A DNA stretch of 64,000 nt from Aphelocoma coerulescens. Taxonomy: Eukaryota > Chordata > Aves > Passeriformes > Corvidae. The position numbers were made by a program, and so were the translations under genes. The DNA is taken from contig NC_091014.1 of the NCBI RefSeq assembly GCF_041296385.1, positions 18,823,578 to 18,887,577 on the forward strand, in the 5' to 3' direction. Position 1 is the first letter of the stretch. Each line of letters starts with the position of its first letter. Shown here piece after piece: positions 39,215-51,000 of this stretch. The notes under the pieces were generated by a model. The model worked only from the letters and a program-made list of their open reading frames with translations, was not told the DNA's origin and searched no databases.

Positions 39215-39320
39215 GCGGTAAAACATTGAAACTGGTTGCTCAGAGAGGTTATATCATCTCTACCCTTGGAGGTAATCAAAACCCACCTGAATATAATCCT
39301 GCATTGAGTAGGAGGCCTTC
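39215..39320 (+). mobile_element. CR1 3' UTR fragment
   Basis: ACATTGAAACTGGTTGCTCA and GAGAGGTTATATCATCTCTA, then CCCTTGGAGGTAATCAAAAC and CCACCTGAATATAATCCTG, follow the order of the CR1 3' untranslated region (a 'lone element' version reads GGTTGCCCAGAGAGG...CCCTGGAGGT...AAAACCC). It is old and diverged, and the terminal octamers are not visible. Confidence 0.7.
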
Positions 39321-41185
39321 AGAAATGTGCTGAAATACTTGTATGATAATAATTATCTTGAAAGGCCATTCATCATTTAATTAATTTCAGCTCAATAGCC
39401 AATGACCTTGCTTATCACCCTACCCTTTACTCCCTCTGAGGTCAGAATGAAATACCTGAGAACAAGTCTATCAAGTACACTTAAGTCTCTTTGAAAAAAC
39501 AACATGACATTAGTGGACTCAAAGGGGTGACGGGAAGATCAATTTTTGCTGAGGTTGTCTAATCAGTCATATACAACTGCATTAACATTGCTCCAGTGTT
39601 CTCTTTGTCTTTACAGTCACCCTATGCACTGACTATGAATGTGGGAAAAGACTGACCCAGAGGCGAGAGGAGATCAGGAATAGCATGGTACTTCATCTGG
39701 AAGAGGGGGAAGAGGCAGCAGTGGCTGTTTATTCTGATGCAAAGACATGTAGTTTTTATTGATTAAGTCAGGGAAGCCAAGACTATGTGACCTTTGAAGG
39801 CTGAACAGCAGGTATCTTTCACAGAGAAAATGACAGCAGGAACATTGTAAACACATTCTTTAATATTGTACATTAAAGTCCCCAAAAAACTTATTTAGTA
39901 TTAGTTAAATGTGAATGTGGATTTGTATTATTTCCAAACATAAGCAATCTTTTATTACCTAATATTTGGTGATTTTAAAACAAATAAATAAAAATATTAT
40001 TCTTTAAGTTTCTTACCAAAATCTGAAATCACACTACATGGTACAGTTACTTGTGTCTGATGGGCACCTCTAATCAAGAGTAAGAAATCTGAAGTAAAAG
40101 TCAGTTTGTTAGCAGTTTTAAAATCAGCTAATTCTTATTTAACCAGGTCTTACCTCGGTTTCTCCTGTATATATTTCTGAAAGAAAACTAAAGAAATTTG
40201 TGAGGGACTAACCAAATGGAGCCATGCAATTTAAAAATAAAGGATAAAGTTCAATAATTGCAGTAAGTAATCTGCAAAGCTAGGAAGTACTTTTCCTATG
40301 TCTACCTGATATCAATCAGCACGGTATCTTATGAGCTACAAAACTATTCTAAGCAGTATTTATGGTGACAAAGAAAGGAAAACAGAGAACCAAATAATAT
40401 TATTCAGCTACAAGCACTTTAAAATAAACTTTTAAAAAAGCTCAGGGCATTATTTAGACTCCCAGTCTTTTGTAAGTTGTTACTGTTTTGACTTGTGTGG
40501 AAAAGAAAGCTGCAATTACCTAAAAGTATAGACTCACTGCTGTGCTAAGTTTCAGCTTTCTTCTTTGAAGTACTGCAGGTTACTAATTACAGTTTGACTG
40601 CCAAAATAAACTTATCAGGTTAGCAAATGCCTTTTTAAAGGGAGTTGAAAGAACAGAATTTATGTTGAGGTGAAAGAGATTCTTGTAAAATTTCTAAACA
40701 GTCTCTCAACTGCTATGGTAAATGCCTTGTAAACTGCACAAATTCCCACTGTATAGTATGAACATTCAAAATTAAAGTGGTGTTTGGCTGAAAAAACATT
40801 GAAATGAAAAATGCTGGAGATGTTGGAAAGTTAATTTCTGTTTCCCTGGAGATGATTAGGCACTGAATAAGAGGCTATGACTAAGTAAAATGTAGGAAAA
40901 TTAAAGGTTTTTTCATTTTATTTTTGACTACCTCATTGTCTCAGTTTAAAAAATGGCTATTTTAAAAGTTGCCAAGTTCAGAGGTATGAATATAAAACAT
41001 TTCCATAGCTGTATCTCTCTGTGACATCTATATGACATATAGAAATATGTCTTCAAAATTACTCAAATAGGTTACATAAATACATGCTGGTAAGACAAAT
41101 GAAAATGATATTTTGAAATTTGCATATGGCATAATTTAAAGTATGTGTCATTGGAAACATTTCCTTATTTAATGATCCCTACTTG

Positions 41186-41221
41186 GAGAATATGTCCTTG
41201 AGCAGTAAGGACATATTTCTC
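41186..41221. repeat. Imperfect 36-nt hairpin
   Basis: GAGAATATGTCCTT (41,186-41,199) pairs with AAGGACATATTTCTC (41,207-41,221) around a 7-nt loop, with one bulged base. The stem is too short for a typical microRNA precursor, and no repeat family is recognised. Confidence 0.6.
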
Positions 41222-42306
41222 CCCTTTTTAAAATGAAAGTTAATTTGCCTCATCAACTCCCTTAAAGTAAAAGTCATAGTATCTAAAACAGTAAACTATT
41301 ATCAGGCTTTATCACAGTGGTGCCAGCTTTTGAGTGATGGATTTAACATTGAAAATGGAGTGTGTACCTTAAGATGTGTAAAAAGTGGATATTTTCAAGG
41401 ATCAGACTTTATGTTTCAGTTCTGATGTACAAAACATAATAAAGGATGAAAGAACATGTTTTGTTCCATTGCCATATTTTTCAGAGGTACATAGTTGAGA
41501 TTAGTATTGCCTGTGATTTACTTATCCCAATTTCTGTACAAATGGGAGAGCTATAGTCTGTAGAATTTTTTTTCGTTAAAGGTCATTGAAAGCAGAATTC
41601 TTTTTGTATGTTGCTACATACATAGTAAATACCATAAATCTTCTACTTACAACCCTTTTGAAAAATTATATCAATGATACAAATAACTATTAAAGATCCA
41701 GTTACTGGTTTCTGTCTGCAGATACTGGTTATTTGAAAACCATATAAGCTAACACAGAGTAACTCACAGCTTGTGCCTCAGATGTAATAAGCATTCAGCA
41801 AGAACTAATGACTAATATGAAGGAGTGATGTGCAAATGGTCTCACAGTTTCCAAAAACGAGAAGAGAGCAGGAAGGGAACCATTATGTCATCCTGAGTCA
41901 TCAGGGACACCACGTATGTGTATGGCACATCTTCAGAATTTGAACAGTCAATAGATCCACATGGGATCATGCGCTAATGAAGTGTGCCAAAGCAGTACAA
42001 ATCTGTAAGCTCAGCAATAGGCAATGTTATTGAAATTAACCCAAAAGGTGAAGTAGAAGGCTCTTCACAATTACTTTTTAAACTCTGACTGGTTAGTTTT
42101 GGAACAAGCAAAGCATGAGACCTGATGCAAATCTGATGGTGTTGCCTAGCAATTACATTCTGGAGCTGGAAAAGAATAGGGAGATAAAACATCTTGCTTG
42201 AAGTTATTTTCTACCTCAGCTATTTATACCTCCTCAAGGGTTTAAGAGACTGCATTTGCAAAACCTCTGTTTCCTGAAATCTCCCCACCTCCCTTTGTAT
42301 GTATTT

Positions 42307-42347
42307 ATGTATATATATATATATACACATATATGCACACACACACC
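42307..42347 (+). repeat. AT/AC dinucleotide microsatellite
   Basis: A compound run of TA repeats passes through ACATATATGC into a CA repeat. It is likely to vary in length. Confidence 0.85.
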
Positions 42348-45299
42348 CTGGTAAATCTTATTTATTAATCATATCGGGGGGGTTTATTTATTTATTTAGG
42401 CTACAGCTTGTTCTATATATGGGTATTCTGGCACTAATTATAGAACAGATTGTGTTGGGATTTCTACAGGACTGCACTATGGCAATACAGATTAAGCAAT
42501 TAACCTTGATGTCACTGTAATTATTAAGATACTTTAGCAAAATGAACTAATTTCCCTACAGGATGTTCTGCTGAAATCAACTTCCACTCTTTTTAAGATG
42601 CCAAAATAGAAAATGTTAATGGAAAACTAAGTTTGCAATTTTTGTAATGTGCTGGGCCTTTTCAGTGGTCATCTTTTAGTATTTCACACAGCAGTTCATC
42701 CCAAACTCACAGATATATATTTTCATAATAGATAAATAAAAATACATACAATAATATACTATGGAGGCCATTGAAAAAATAGGAAAGAAAAAAGGAAAAG
42801 GTAATACCTCTTTACTTGGTGCCTTTAACATGCAACTTCTAATCTTAAAATTCTAAAATACACAGCCAAGGGAAACCGGCTTGTATTTACATTCTGTACA
42901 CTATTCAGGTAATAAAACTGCCTATATCCAATATTAAAACATTACATGCTAAACTCTACTATATTATAAACACAATAATAGGAAATATTTTGTCTTCATA
43001 TTTACATATATATACTTAAATTACTCACAGTTACCTTATTACTTTAGTTTATCACAACTAAATTTATCCCAAATGCTATTTAGTTTAACTAACTCAAATA
43101 TTAAGTAAATATTAATTTAAAAAAAGGTTTTTTAAAATCTCATCATTGTGGTCTTTTATATGTATAAAACAATACCTGTCCCGCAGAAAATTTTTGTAAA
43201 AAACAAATATTTTCTTGATTTTCTTGAATCAAAAATTACATTTTGATCATTACATGTAATGGTATTAAGACTAATTGCAAAAGCAAGATAATATACACTC
43301 AAGGGAAAAAAAAATTAGGCCAGAAGCAGGTATTATTTTACTATATTATTTAAATAGTTTTTTTAGAAAATTTTCTCTGTTTTAGAATACTTTTTTTGAA
43401 GACAAATTTGAATGTATTTCAATTAGTATTTAAAATTCTGGGTAATCACTTGGTAAACTAATGAAATACACATTCAGAATAATTATTGTCATAAAATTAA
43501 TTATATCTATATTACAATAAAGTGTAGACATTACTGTTATTAAGAGGTTTTATTTACTTTTCTATGTAGAAATAAAACCACAGAAGAAAAACAGTGAACA
43601 TGAAAACAGAAATATCTTAATTTTTTTAGATTAGGAAAAAACCCATAGTTTTTATAATTCTTCTAGTGGAGCACATTTGCATAGTACTGAACGCTGTTCA
43701 AGCAGATACTTCAATTATAAATGGAACTGAAGCTATTACCAGTTGCATTGGTAATTCTTCAAATAATGTCTTTTATCAAAAGAAGGAACAGTCCTTGAAA
43801 TTCTGCATTCTCTATTTCATAGCAGAATCATTTTTTTCTTTTCTTCAAACCTTGATGAAGGGAAATATATTTAGAAAATATGTAGGCTTTGTCAGGCTGA
43901 TATTTCCTGGGTATACCTGTTTAGAAAAACTCAGATTTTTTTTTTAACTGTTTTGTTTTATTGAAAAAACAAGACTTGTAGGTTTCCTGAGATTTGTCTT
44001 TGTTTTGAGAACAGTGGAATATTTACAGACACTTGAGTAGACAGAGATGCAGCTGCACTGGAGCCATTTATGCAGGGGTGTGTAAAAAAAAGAAATGGAA
44101 AAATTAAGAAAATCTTAACTAACCCATTTAGGATACTGAAGAATTTACAGAGCTCTAAAAAGAAGGCAAATTTAATCTACAAATGTCTCTTTCTACAACA
44201 ACCACTCTTTTGATTGAAAATAATAGGACTGCTCTAACTACCTATGTCAAGCAGGGCCTGTACCTGATTGCTCCCAGCAAAGGGCAACCTCATTTCTCTC
44301 TTGCTCTGTCCTACAGAAGTCATTGCTAAAAGCAGCAGTTTCAGTAGCATATTCCCAAGAGATGCTAGCAGAACACAGGAATCCACATGGTATTTGTGGC
44401 CATTTGCAATTATGATTTGCTCCAAATTTTTTTCTTCAGTAACATGTTTTTGCACTTGACTATATTTCAGTCCTTTCCTCTCATTTGCAGATATTTGTAT
44501 TAATGGGAAAGCTTGTCCATTTTTAATATGTTAAAAGTCTCAGTCTATTTTAATGTGCTTGTAATGCCCCAAAGAAAATATTCTATAAAGCATTTAATAG
44601 TGAGAATTATTGGTTAGTAGTTCTATTAATGAGTTGGGTATTACTCACTTGGAATACTTAAGTGCTTTGAAGGTGTTCCAACTATGAGGTGATAGATACC
44701 TTCCAGACAAGTACGACAAATACACAAGTTATATGAAGAAATAGGAAAATTACAAAGAAGTGAAATGATTCATTGGGATCCCTGCAAGAATCAAATGCAG
44801 GAAAAAAAAGAAAAGGAGACAATATACAGAACTGCTCTGAGTTATACTGTACTGAATGAACATAGTTATTTAACATTTTGTTGGTTTAGTCTTTTTTTGT
44901 TGTTTGGGGTTTTTTTGTCAGGTTTTTAATAAGTGTAATAGATATATTTATAAACACAGGTGCTTTTTCTTCTCATTGACTGCCATAGGGAAAAATATTT
45001 TTATGGTATTATACATTAATAATTTTGTTTACCTACTGAAAATATTTCTAAAAGTGTGCATTTCCATTTCTGCAATGTGTGGCTATGTGATTCTGTAATA
45101 TACAGAACAGGCAGAATATAAGAATTTTATGCCTTCTCATCTCAGGGCGCAAAACACAAGCCTTAGGTTTCCTTTCTCTTTTACTGGGATGATTTTCCCC
45201 ATTCTTTCTTTTCTCTTTCTTGCACCTGTCAAAGATCCTTGTTTCGCTGGCTCTTGCCAGCCATTCTGGTGAGCAAGGGGTGCTCATAGGGCCATTGCA

Positions 45300-45531
45300 G
45301 GCAATTGAAATGTCTCTGGGGAGCACAAGCAGCAAAAGCAGGTGAGCACGGTGTGGTGCGGCAGTTCGAGCAGGCAGGGCGGGAAGGAAGGGTGCAGCCA
45401 CCCTCCCAGCTCCTGGTGGAGGGCTGTGTGTTAGGTGGGTGCGGTGTTTTGGTTGGGGGCTTTTTTGGTTTGGTTTTGTTCTTTTTTTGGTTTTTTTGTT
45501 TTTTTTTTTCCCATCTTGACTAGATGGAGCA
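45300..45531 (+). mobile_element. CR1 5' untranslated region (probable)
   Basis: The 230 bp upstream of the CR1 ORF1 remnant are GC-rich (for example GTGCGGCAGTTCGAGCAGGC) and then T/G-rich (GGTTTTTTTGTTTTTTTTTT). This GC-rich leader plus T-rich tract just before ORF1 is what I expect of a CR1 5' region. Most CR1 copies lack it. The left edge is uncertain and may extend to about 45,130. Confidence 0.55.
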
Positions 45532-45900
45532 ATGATTTACAAACTGTCAAAAGCTATTGCTGCTGCTGCCAGCACGAGTGTGCTAAGCCAGACAGAACCC
45601 CCCCAGCACACAGTTATCCAGGCCACTGGCTGCAGGGAGTCTCTGACCCTGCTGCAAGTACCAGAGCACTGTGCAAAAGACACCTGTGTACAGTGTGAGC
45701 AGGTGAGTGATCTGCTCTGTCTAGTGGCAGAGCTTAAGAAAGGAGTGGAAAGGCTAAGGAGTATTAGGGAGAGTGAAAGACAAATAGGCTGGTGGAGTTA
45801 CACCCTTCCAATCTTGAGCTCAGCAGGAGTCAGAGGAGTTCTGCCTGTCTTGTCATCAGCCAGGAGGAGACCTAGTAGCAGGGGGTTGTTCAGGCCAGAA
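45532..45900 (+). pseudogene. CR1 ORF1 N-terminal remnant
   Basis: The 128-codon frame (45,532-45,918) includes TCVQCEQVSDLLCLVAELKK and then GVERLRSIRESERQIGWW. This matches the CR1 ORF1 region with a C-x2-C pair followed by a leucine-rich coiled-coil (VAELKEEVERLRSIRE type). ORF1 proteins of LINEs bind RNA and help form the retrotransposition particle. Only the N-terminal part survives: after about residue 105 the sequence passes into CR1 3' UTR and the frame ends at a chance stop. The earlier ATG at 45,524 is closed by a stop after three codons, so 45,532 is the first usable start. The rest of ORF1 and all of ORF2 are missing, so the copy cannot move by itself. Confidence 0.8.
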
Positions 45901-46258
45901 AATAAAAGGCTCCGGTGAGACTATCACTGTCAACCACTACCTGAAAGGAGGCTGTAACCAAGTGAGGGTCGGTCTCTACTCCCAGGGAATTCTCCACAGG
46001 ACAAGAGTACACAAACTGTGCCAGGGGATGTTTAGGTTGGACATTAGGATGAATTTCTTCACAGAAAGGGTGATTTGGCATTGGAATGTGCTGGCAAGGG
46101 AGATGGTGAAGGCACGGTCCCTGGAGGTATTTAGGAAAAGACTGGATGTGGCACTCAGTGCCGTGGTCTAGTTGATGAGGTGGCATTAAGTCCTAGGTTG
46201 GACTCTATGTTCCCATAGGCCTTTTCCAACCTAGTTGATTCTGTGATTCTCTGATTCA
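45901..46258 (+). mobile_element. CR1 3' end joined to the ORF1 remnant
   Basis: From about 45,925 the sequence follows the CR1 3' region: AACCACTACCTGAAAGGAGG, then GTGCCAGGGGATGTTTAGGT, TGGACATTAGGATGAATTTC, CTGGAGGTATTTAGGAAAAG, TTTTCCAACCTAGTTGATTC and terminal TGTGATTCTCTGATTC repeats. It is co-oriented with ORF1 and abuts it directly, so about 3 kb of a standard element is absent between them. Confidence 0.9.
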
Positions 46259-48614
46259 GTGGTTTTTTTCATCTTTTTGTCAAAGGTCCTTGATTTTTCC
46301 TTCCCTCCTGTACTGGCATTACAATATAGTTTTTCTTTTAAATAATCAATTACTTATTTCACAAATGGCTGCCCAATAGTGGATGGACAATTTGTTTCAC
46401 TGGTTTCTGCTGCCCAGGGCTGAAAATGCTATCACCTTGTTTTCTTTATCATGCCGTTTGAATTTCTATTTAGATTCAGTAAAGTCATAACATGGCTTCA
46501 CAAGTAAACGTATTAAACACAGCTTTTTTTTCTCTAAGTGTTTCCATAGCCAATATATTTCTGACATTTATGCAATATTTTTTTATTTTTATATGGGCAA
46601 TGTAATCAATGAATTACAATGGGGAAAGAATAATTACTCTGAAATTCTCTGAGTCAGAGATATTAAAGAATCAGGGTTTGGGGAAGTAAATTGTCATAAA
46701 GCAAAATTAGACACAAAAAACTGTGAAGGAAGATGGTATCTTATTGTCTGTTTGAGGAAAATGAAAGACCCTATTAATTTTTTTTAAAAAATTACCTAAT
46801 TACTCAATTCAGACCTAATAGTAATTGAAGAAAAAATCAAAAATCTACACTTGGTAATTTTATATAGTCATTTAATGACTAGGTACTTTCCTAATCAACC
46901 TACAAGTCAGATGTATGGACTCTCTTAAAAAGTTATTATTTTTGTGATTTCTAGCAGTGTTTCTATGAATACCTCTGCACAGACTTCCTCATAACTGAAA
47001 CTTTGATAAAAATTTTTTGAATAAACAAGAAGTAATGCAAGAAAGGCGATACTAAATACAAATAAATTATCTCTGGTTCATGAGTCTGTAAAATGCAGAC
47101 GTGGATGCTAATCAAATGTTTTGAGAAAGTTAGTTACAGACAGTATAAGGAAAAAAATTATACCAATTTATAATCTTGCATATGTTTATGCTTTCTGAAA
47201 CCTTTTGGAATATATGAGCCTGTCAAGAAAACACCACCTACAGTCTGATGTAAATTAAATCCTTTAGACTGACATTAAGACTTGTTTAAACAACCATAAA
47301 ACTGACAGGTTTAAAGAAAAACATCAGTTTGTTTTTCATTACTTTCATAATTCTTTAGGTTATCTTTTTTTCTTAAGAAGTAAGGCAGATTCAAAACTGT
47401 TATTCTAAACCAAACACGATTGAATAGAATCTCCAGAATACTAATTTCTGAAGCCTTTCATGAAAACAAGCAGCACGATAAAGGAAAGAAACAAAAAAAC
47501 TCAAAAGAATTGAAAATAAAAGGTTCAAGTTAAATAAGAATTTACTATTATTTTTAAAAAAAGGCTTCAGGAGGTTCTCAATCATACCATTACATTAGGG
47601 AAAAGAAGATAAACCATACAGTACTACACTGTTTGAAAAGGGTAAGAGGAAAAAAGCCTTCATAATATTTTCTTTTTCAAATATGTCTTTATATGTAAAA
47701 TACTAAACAAAAGAGAAATTACCTTGTTTCACCAAATTTATTCTATGGTTCTTTAAGACATGCATACTGTCAATTGAAACAGGAGGAAATGCTATCATAA
47801 AACAATGACCTCCACATAAACTGTCATTATTCTTCTCTCAACTTTGATGTTATCTTCATAAATTTTAAGATGTCATATCTCTCAGCTCTGCTGGATGAGA
47901 TTAGCTTCTTAGATCAGAGAAAAAGAATTATTGAGATGTTATAAAAGTTACTAAAAGCTGTGTAGAAATATGAGTTATCTAAGAGTAACTATTAGCACTT
48001 GAGCAACGCTTGTATTTTTCTGTCATTCATAATGTTGCATGAGAATAAAACCTCACTAAGTATATTTTGAGCCCTTGGGGGCATATATATGAATATACAT
48101 ATATAATTATTGTTTTATTAAATAATCTTTACAGTCCAACCTTTTCTAGGATATTGACAGTTTGGGTTGTTTGTTTGGGTGAGTTGTTTTTTGGTGGTTT
48201 ATTTTGTTTTTGAGCATAGAAGGTCATAGAAGAAAGCTGGTTTCCTTTGTTTTGCTTTTACCTACATGCCATTTCCCTGTAATAAAGGAAAAAGGTTAAA
48301 GGGAGCAGCCTTTATGAGAAGTAATTCCACTCTACAGATTAATAAAGACTACAGCAGCATTTTTAGAAAACCAAAAACTTAAAACATTCTTTTTTCACAT
48401 TATTCATTTATAAGGATAGCTACCACACTGAAATATTTAACTGCCAAGAATATGTCACCTACAGTATGATGCAAAAGAAAATATTGATTTTAAATGTAAA
48501 CACACTACTGTGGTGGCATTAACAAGTTCCTCATTTTGTTTATGTATTGCTGGCAAGTGTAGAGAATGCTGTTTAGCCTATGCATAAGTTGATGTAACCT
48601 TTTCTTACTGAGGA

Positions 48615-48658
48615 ACCACCACTAATAAGACATGTTACCACCACTAATTTGACATGTT
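48615..48658 (+). repeat. 22-bp tandem duplication
   Basis: ACCACCACTAATAAGACATG plus TT is repeated directly with two mismatches (48,615-48,636 and 48,637-48,658). Confidence 0.9.
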
Positions 48659-49158
48659 ACAACAAGATGTTCACTGGACTAATGTGAACATATAGATGAC
48701 ATGGCTTTTCTGAGCCTGCTATGTATCACTAGTTTTCTCCAAGTCAAGTGAAATCAGAGTGTTGGTCATAAAGAACTTGAAACTTGTGTCATGAGAATTT
48801 CCTTTTGATAGGTTTGCTGTAAAGATGTATTTTCTGGTTCATATCCCTCAGCCTACTTATCACTTCTTCCCTCTCTCATTAGCAGATAGCACAAGAACTA
48901 TGCTTCTCAGTAATTTCTCAATTAATTTGCATGATACCACAGGGTTTTCTGAACCTCTCATTTAATATCTGACCTTATCCGTAGTATTACTAGTAATTTT
49001 TGCAGATTCTTTTCTCTCTTATGATCTCTCACCAACAGTATTTCAACATCATGAAAAAGTATAAAATTAGAAATTGTCACCTCAGATCGCATTTGATACC
49101 TGCAGGGACCCTGTAGTGGAAAACGGAAAAGGGTCCTTAAAATGGGGCAGAACACCAG

Positions 49159-49209
49159 AACTTAATTATACCCTACCCTACCCTACACTAAAACTTAATT
49201 ATATCCTAC
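49159..49209 (+). repeat. Duplicated AACTTAATTATA block around CCCTA repeats
   Basis: AACTTAATTATACCCTAC (49,159) recurs as AACTTAATTATATCCTAC (49,192). Between them the pentamer CCCTA is repeated. The unit is five bases, not the six-base vertebrate telomere unit. Confidence 0.85.
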
Positions 49210-49581
49210 AACGCTTGGACTTTAAAATAAGGTACATCGATTTAACTACTCTCCTTTTCTTATTCCTTCCTCTATTCATTCCTTTTATTTCTTTCTTTTG
49301 AAGCAATCATCCTGACTTTTTGGTCCCATTTCATATCAACTTTTGAGAAAATTATCTATAAACTGAAAAAGCACTCAGATAAGTGGACAAAGTTCTGATA
49401 CCTCCTTCAGGGTGACCATAGATATAAATTTTATATTTGAAACTTCCACAAGAAATTTTTTATCCAAAGAGATATGGACAATTTGAAAAAGTATTAAAAA
49501 GTTTTTCCCTAATATTTTTACATTTGCCCTTCAAAAGTTATAAAAACTGTGGTGTTGTTGGGGTGTTGAACAGATGACCTT

Positions 49582-50899
49582 TGTCATAGGTTAGCAAGCA
49601 TAGTCCCGGAAGGGATGTCCTTGCTAAGGGGTGCTTACAGCTTCCTCTGGGACCTGACAGAACCTATCAGCTGGCCAGTTTGAATATGGACAATTCTTTA
49701 AGCCACTTAAAGTTGTGACCGCCTCTGTGATCCACACTTAAGAATAGACAAACTCCCCTCCCAAGCTCTCTCTCGTTTCCGGCGCTGGGACAGGTGGCTG
49801 CAGGCCCCGTGCGGGGGCCAGCGGGCCCGGCCAGGCCCTGCTTGGGCCAGGCCGGGCCGGGCCACGGCCAGCCTGGAGCCATGGGCCTGTTCCAGCCATG
49901 GAACCCCCCCCCCCCCCCCACTGCCTTGCCGTGGGCAGCCGGAGCGGCTCGGAACCCCCCCCCCCCCCCTCCACTGCGGCCGAGATTCAGCAAAGCGGCA
50001 CCTCTGTCCGGCAGAGGTCAGTGACCAACTGCGATAAGCCACATTCCAGCTACAAGGCCAAGGTGAGATTAACCCTTTTATTGCTGTGAAGAGCTGAAAA
50101 CCTGAGGGAAGAGAGAGAGGAGATGCTTAAAGCTGAAAGTCTGTTGTGAAGCTATGATATATCAGAGTATCCTGTTGTAATTTCATGAAGATATGGGGGG
50201 TGGAGTGTTCAACTCGTAAGCAATAGGCAGATGCTGCCGCAGCTGTAATTTCATGAGAAGTTTGGACAGAGAGAGATGAACCAGATGAACCAGATGAGGA
50301 CTTTTGCTCCAAAGAGGAAAGGAGAAAAATCTCAATTCCTAGAGATGCTCCCAGATATAGTCTTGAAGATAAGAAAGACCCTTTGCTCCCAGGGAAGGAG
50401 AAGGGCCTCTGTTTTTTTTGTTTCTGAATGGCTCAACCTTAAAATTGTACCCCAAAAAACTTCAAGAGTGGACCCTCGAAAGCAGTTGTGGGAAAAGCTG
50501 CAAGTCAGGGGAAGGGACTCACATGTGAGCAGAGAGACTCCTCCTCCTAAATGGACTGAACAATATTTGGAAGTGGGTGGCTGTCTCGATGTGATACTGT
50601 TTTCATAGCACGAGCAAAAAGAGACTTCTCTTTCTAAATGGACTGAACAAGGTTATTATGGAAGTGGTAAACAGACTGAACATCTTAAGGGTTGTCTTTA
50701 CATTGTCAGTGGGAGAAGGGAGGAAGGTGGGGGGAGGAGGAGAGTTCTGAAGGTGGTATAATTTTTTTTTCTTTTCTTCTTTTAGGTCTGTTAATAAACT
50801 TCTTTATATTCATTCAAGTTGGTGCCTGCTTTGCATTTCTCCTAATTCTTATCTCACAGAAGATAAACAATAATGAGTATTTTAGACCAAACCACTACA
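49582..50899 (+). mobile_element. Solo LTR B, ERVL-type endogenous retrovirus
   Basis: A complete 1,318-bp LTR starts TGTCATAGGTTAGCA and ends AAACCACTACA. It is exactly flanked by ACCTT (49,577-49,581 and 50,900-50,904), the 5-bp duplication typical of ERVL-class integration. The promoter-side core GACCGCCTCTGTGATCCACA, followed by CTTAAGAATAG, lies at about 49,718-49,748. AATAAA is at 50,793-50,798, with a GT-rich stretch (GTTGGTGCCTGC) behind it. The GC-rich middle holds two poly-C runs. It aligns by eye along its whole length to the reverse complement of LTR A, with clear divergence and length differences. There are no internal retroviral genes, so it is a solo LTR. Open frames of 63-111 codons in the GC-rich part reflect composition only. 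Confidence 0.93.
49904..49969 (+). repeat. Two poly-C tracts inside LTR B
   Basis: C16 at 49,904-49,919 and C15 at 49,955-49,969 are each preceded by GGAA, about 51 bp apart, with a GC-rich spacer. The complementary strand has G-quadruplex potential. Such runs are prone to length change and to sequencing error, so the exact counts are uncertain. Confidence 0.85.
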
Positions 50900-50929
50900 A
50901 CCTTCTATAGGCTATTTTCTATTCTAGTT

Positions 50930-51000
50930 AGAAATCACAGAATTAAAGATTACAGGACTCAAAGTGAGCTGAAAAGATCACCTAGTCCCTATCCCTTTAG
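50930..51000 (-). mobile_element. Possible old CR1 3' tail, minus strand
   Basis: GAAATCACAGAATTAAAGAT followed by AAGATCACCTAGTCCCTATC resembles the reverse complement of a CR1 3' end (AATCACAGAAT...GATCATCTAGTCC). It is short and diverged and lies about 30 bp outside LTR B. Confidence 0.5.

Larger units (their letters stand above)
39321..45299. other. Gene-free AT-rich stretch
   Basis: About 6 kb with no recognisable gene or long repeat. Unsupported frames include 43,666-43,947 (93 codons). The hairpin at 41,186-41,221 and the microsatellite at 42,307-42,347 are listed separately. The very AT-rich 42,700-43,650 part is not simple repeat and may include conserved non-coding sequence. Confidence 0.6.
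46259..49576. other. Gene-free AT-rich stretch
   Basis: No gene recognised. It contains a 17-bp palindrome TAGTCATTTAATGACTA near 46,866, a 22-bp tandem duplication (48,615-48,658) and a CCCTA repeat (49,159-49,209). Open frames are at most 75 codons and unsupported. Confidence 0.65.

Noticed and set aside
49159..49209. CCCTA repeats as an internal telomere sequence
   Set aside because: The unit is five bases; vertebrate telomere repeats have the six-base unit CCCTAA.
49667..50089. Gly/Pro-rich open frames up to 111 codons on both strands
   Set aside because: They are produced by the GC-rich part and poly-C runs of LTR B.
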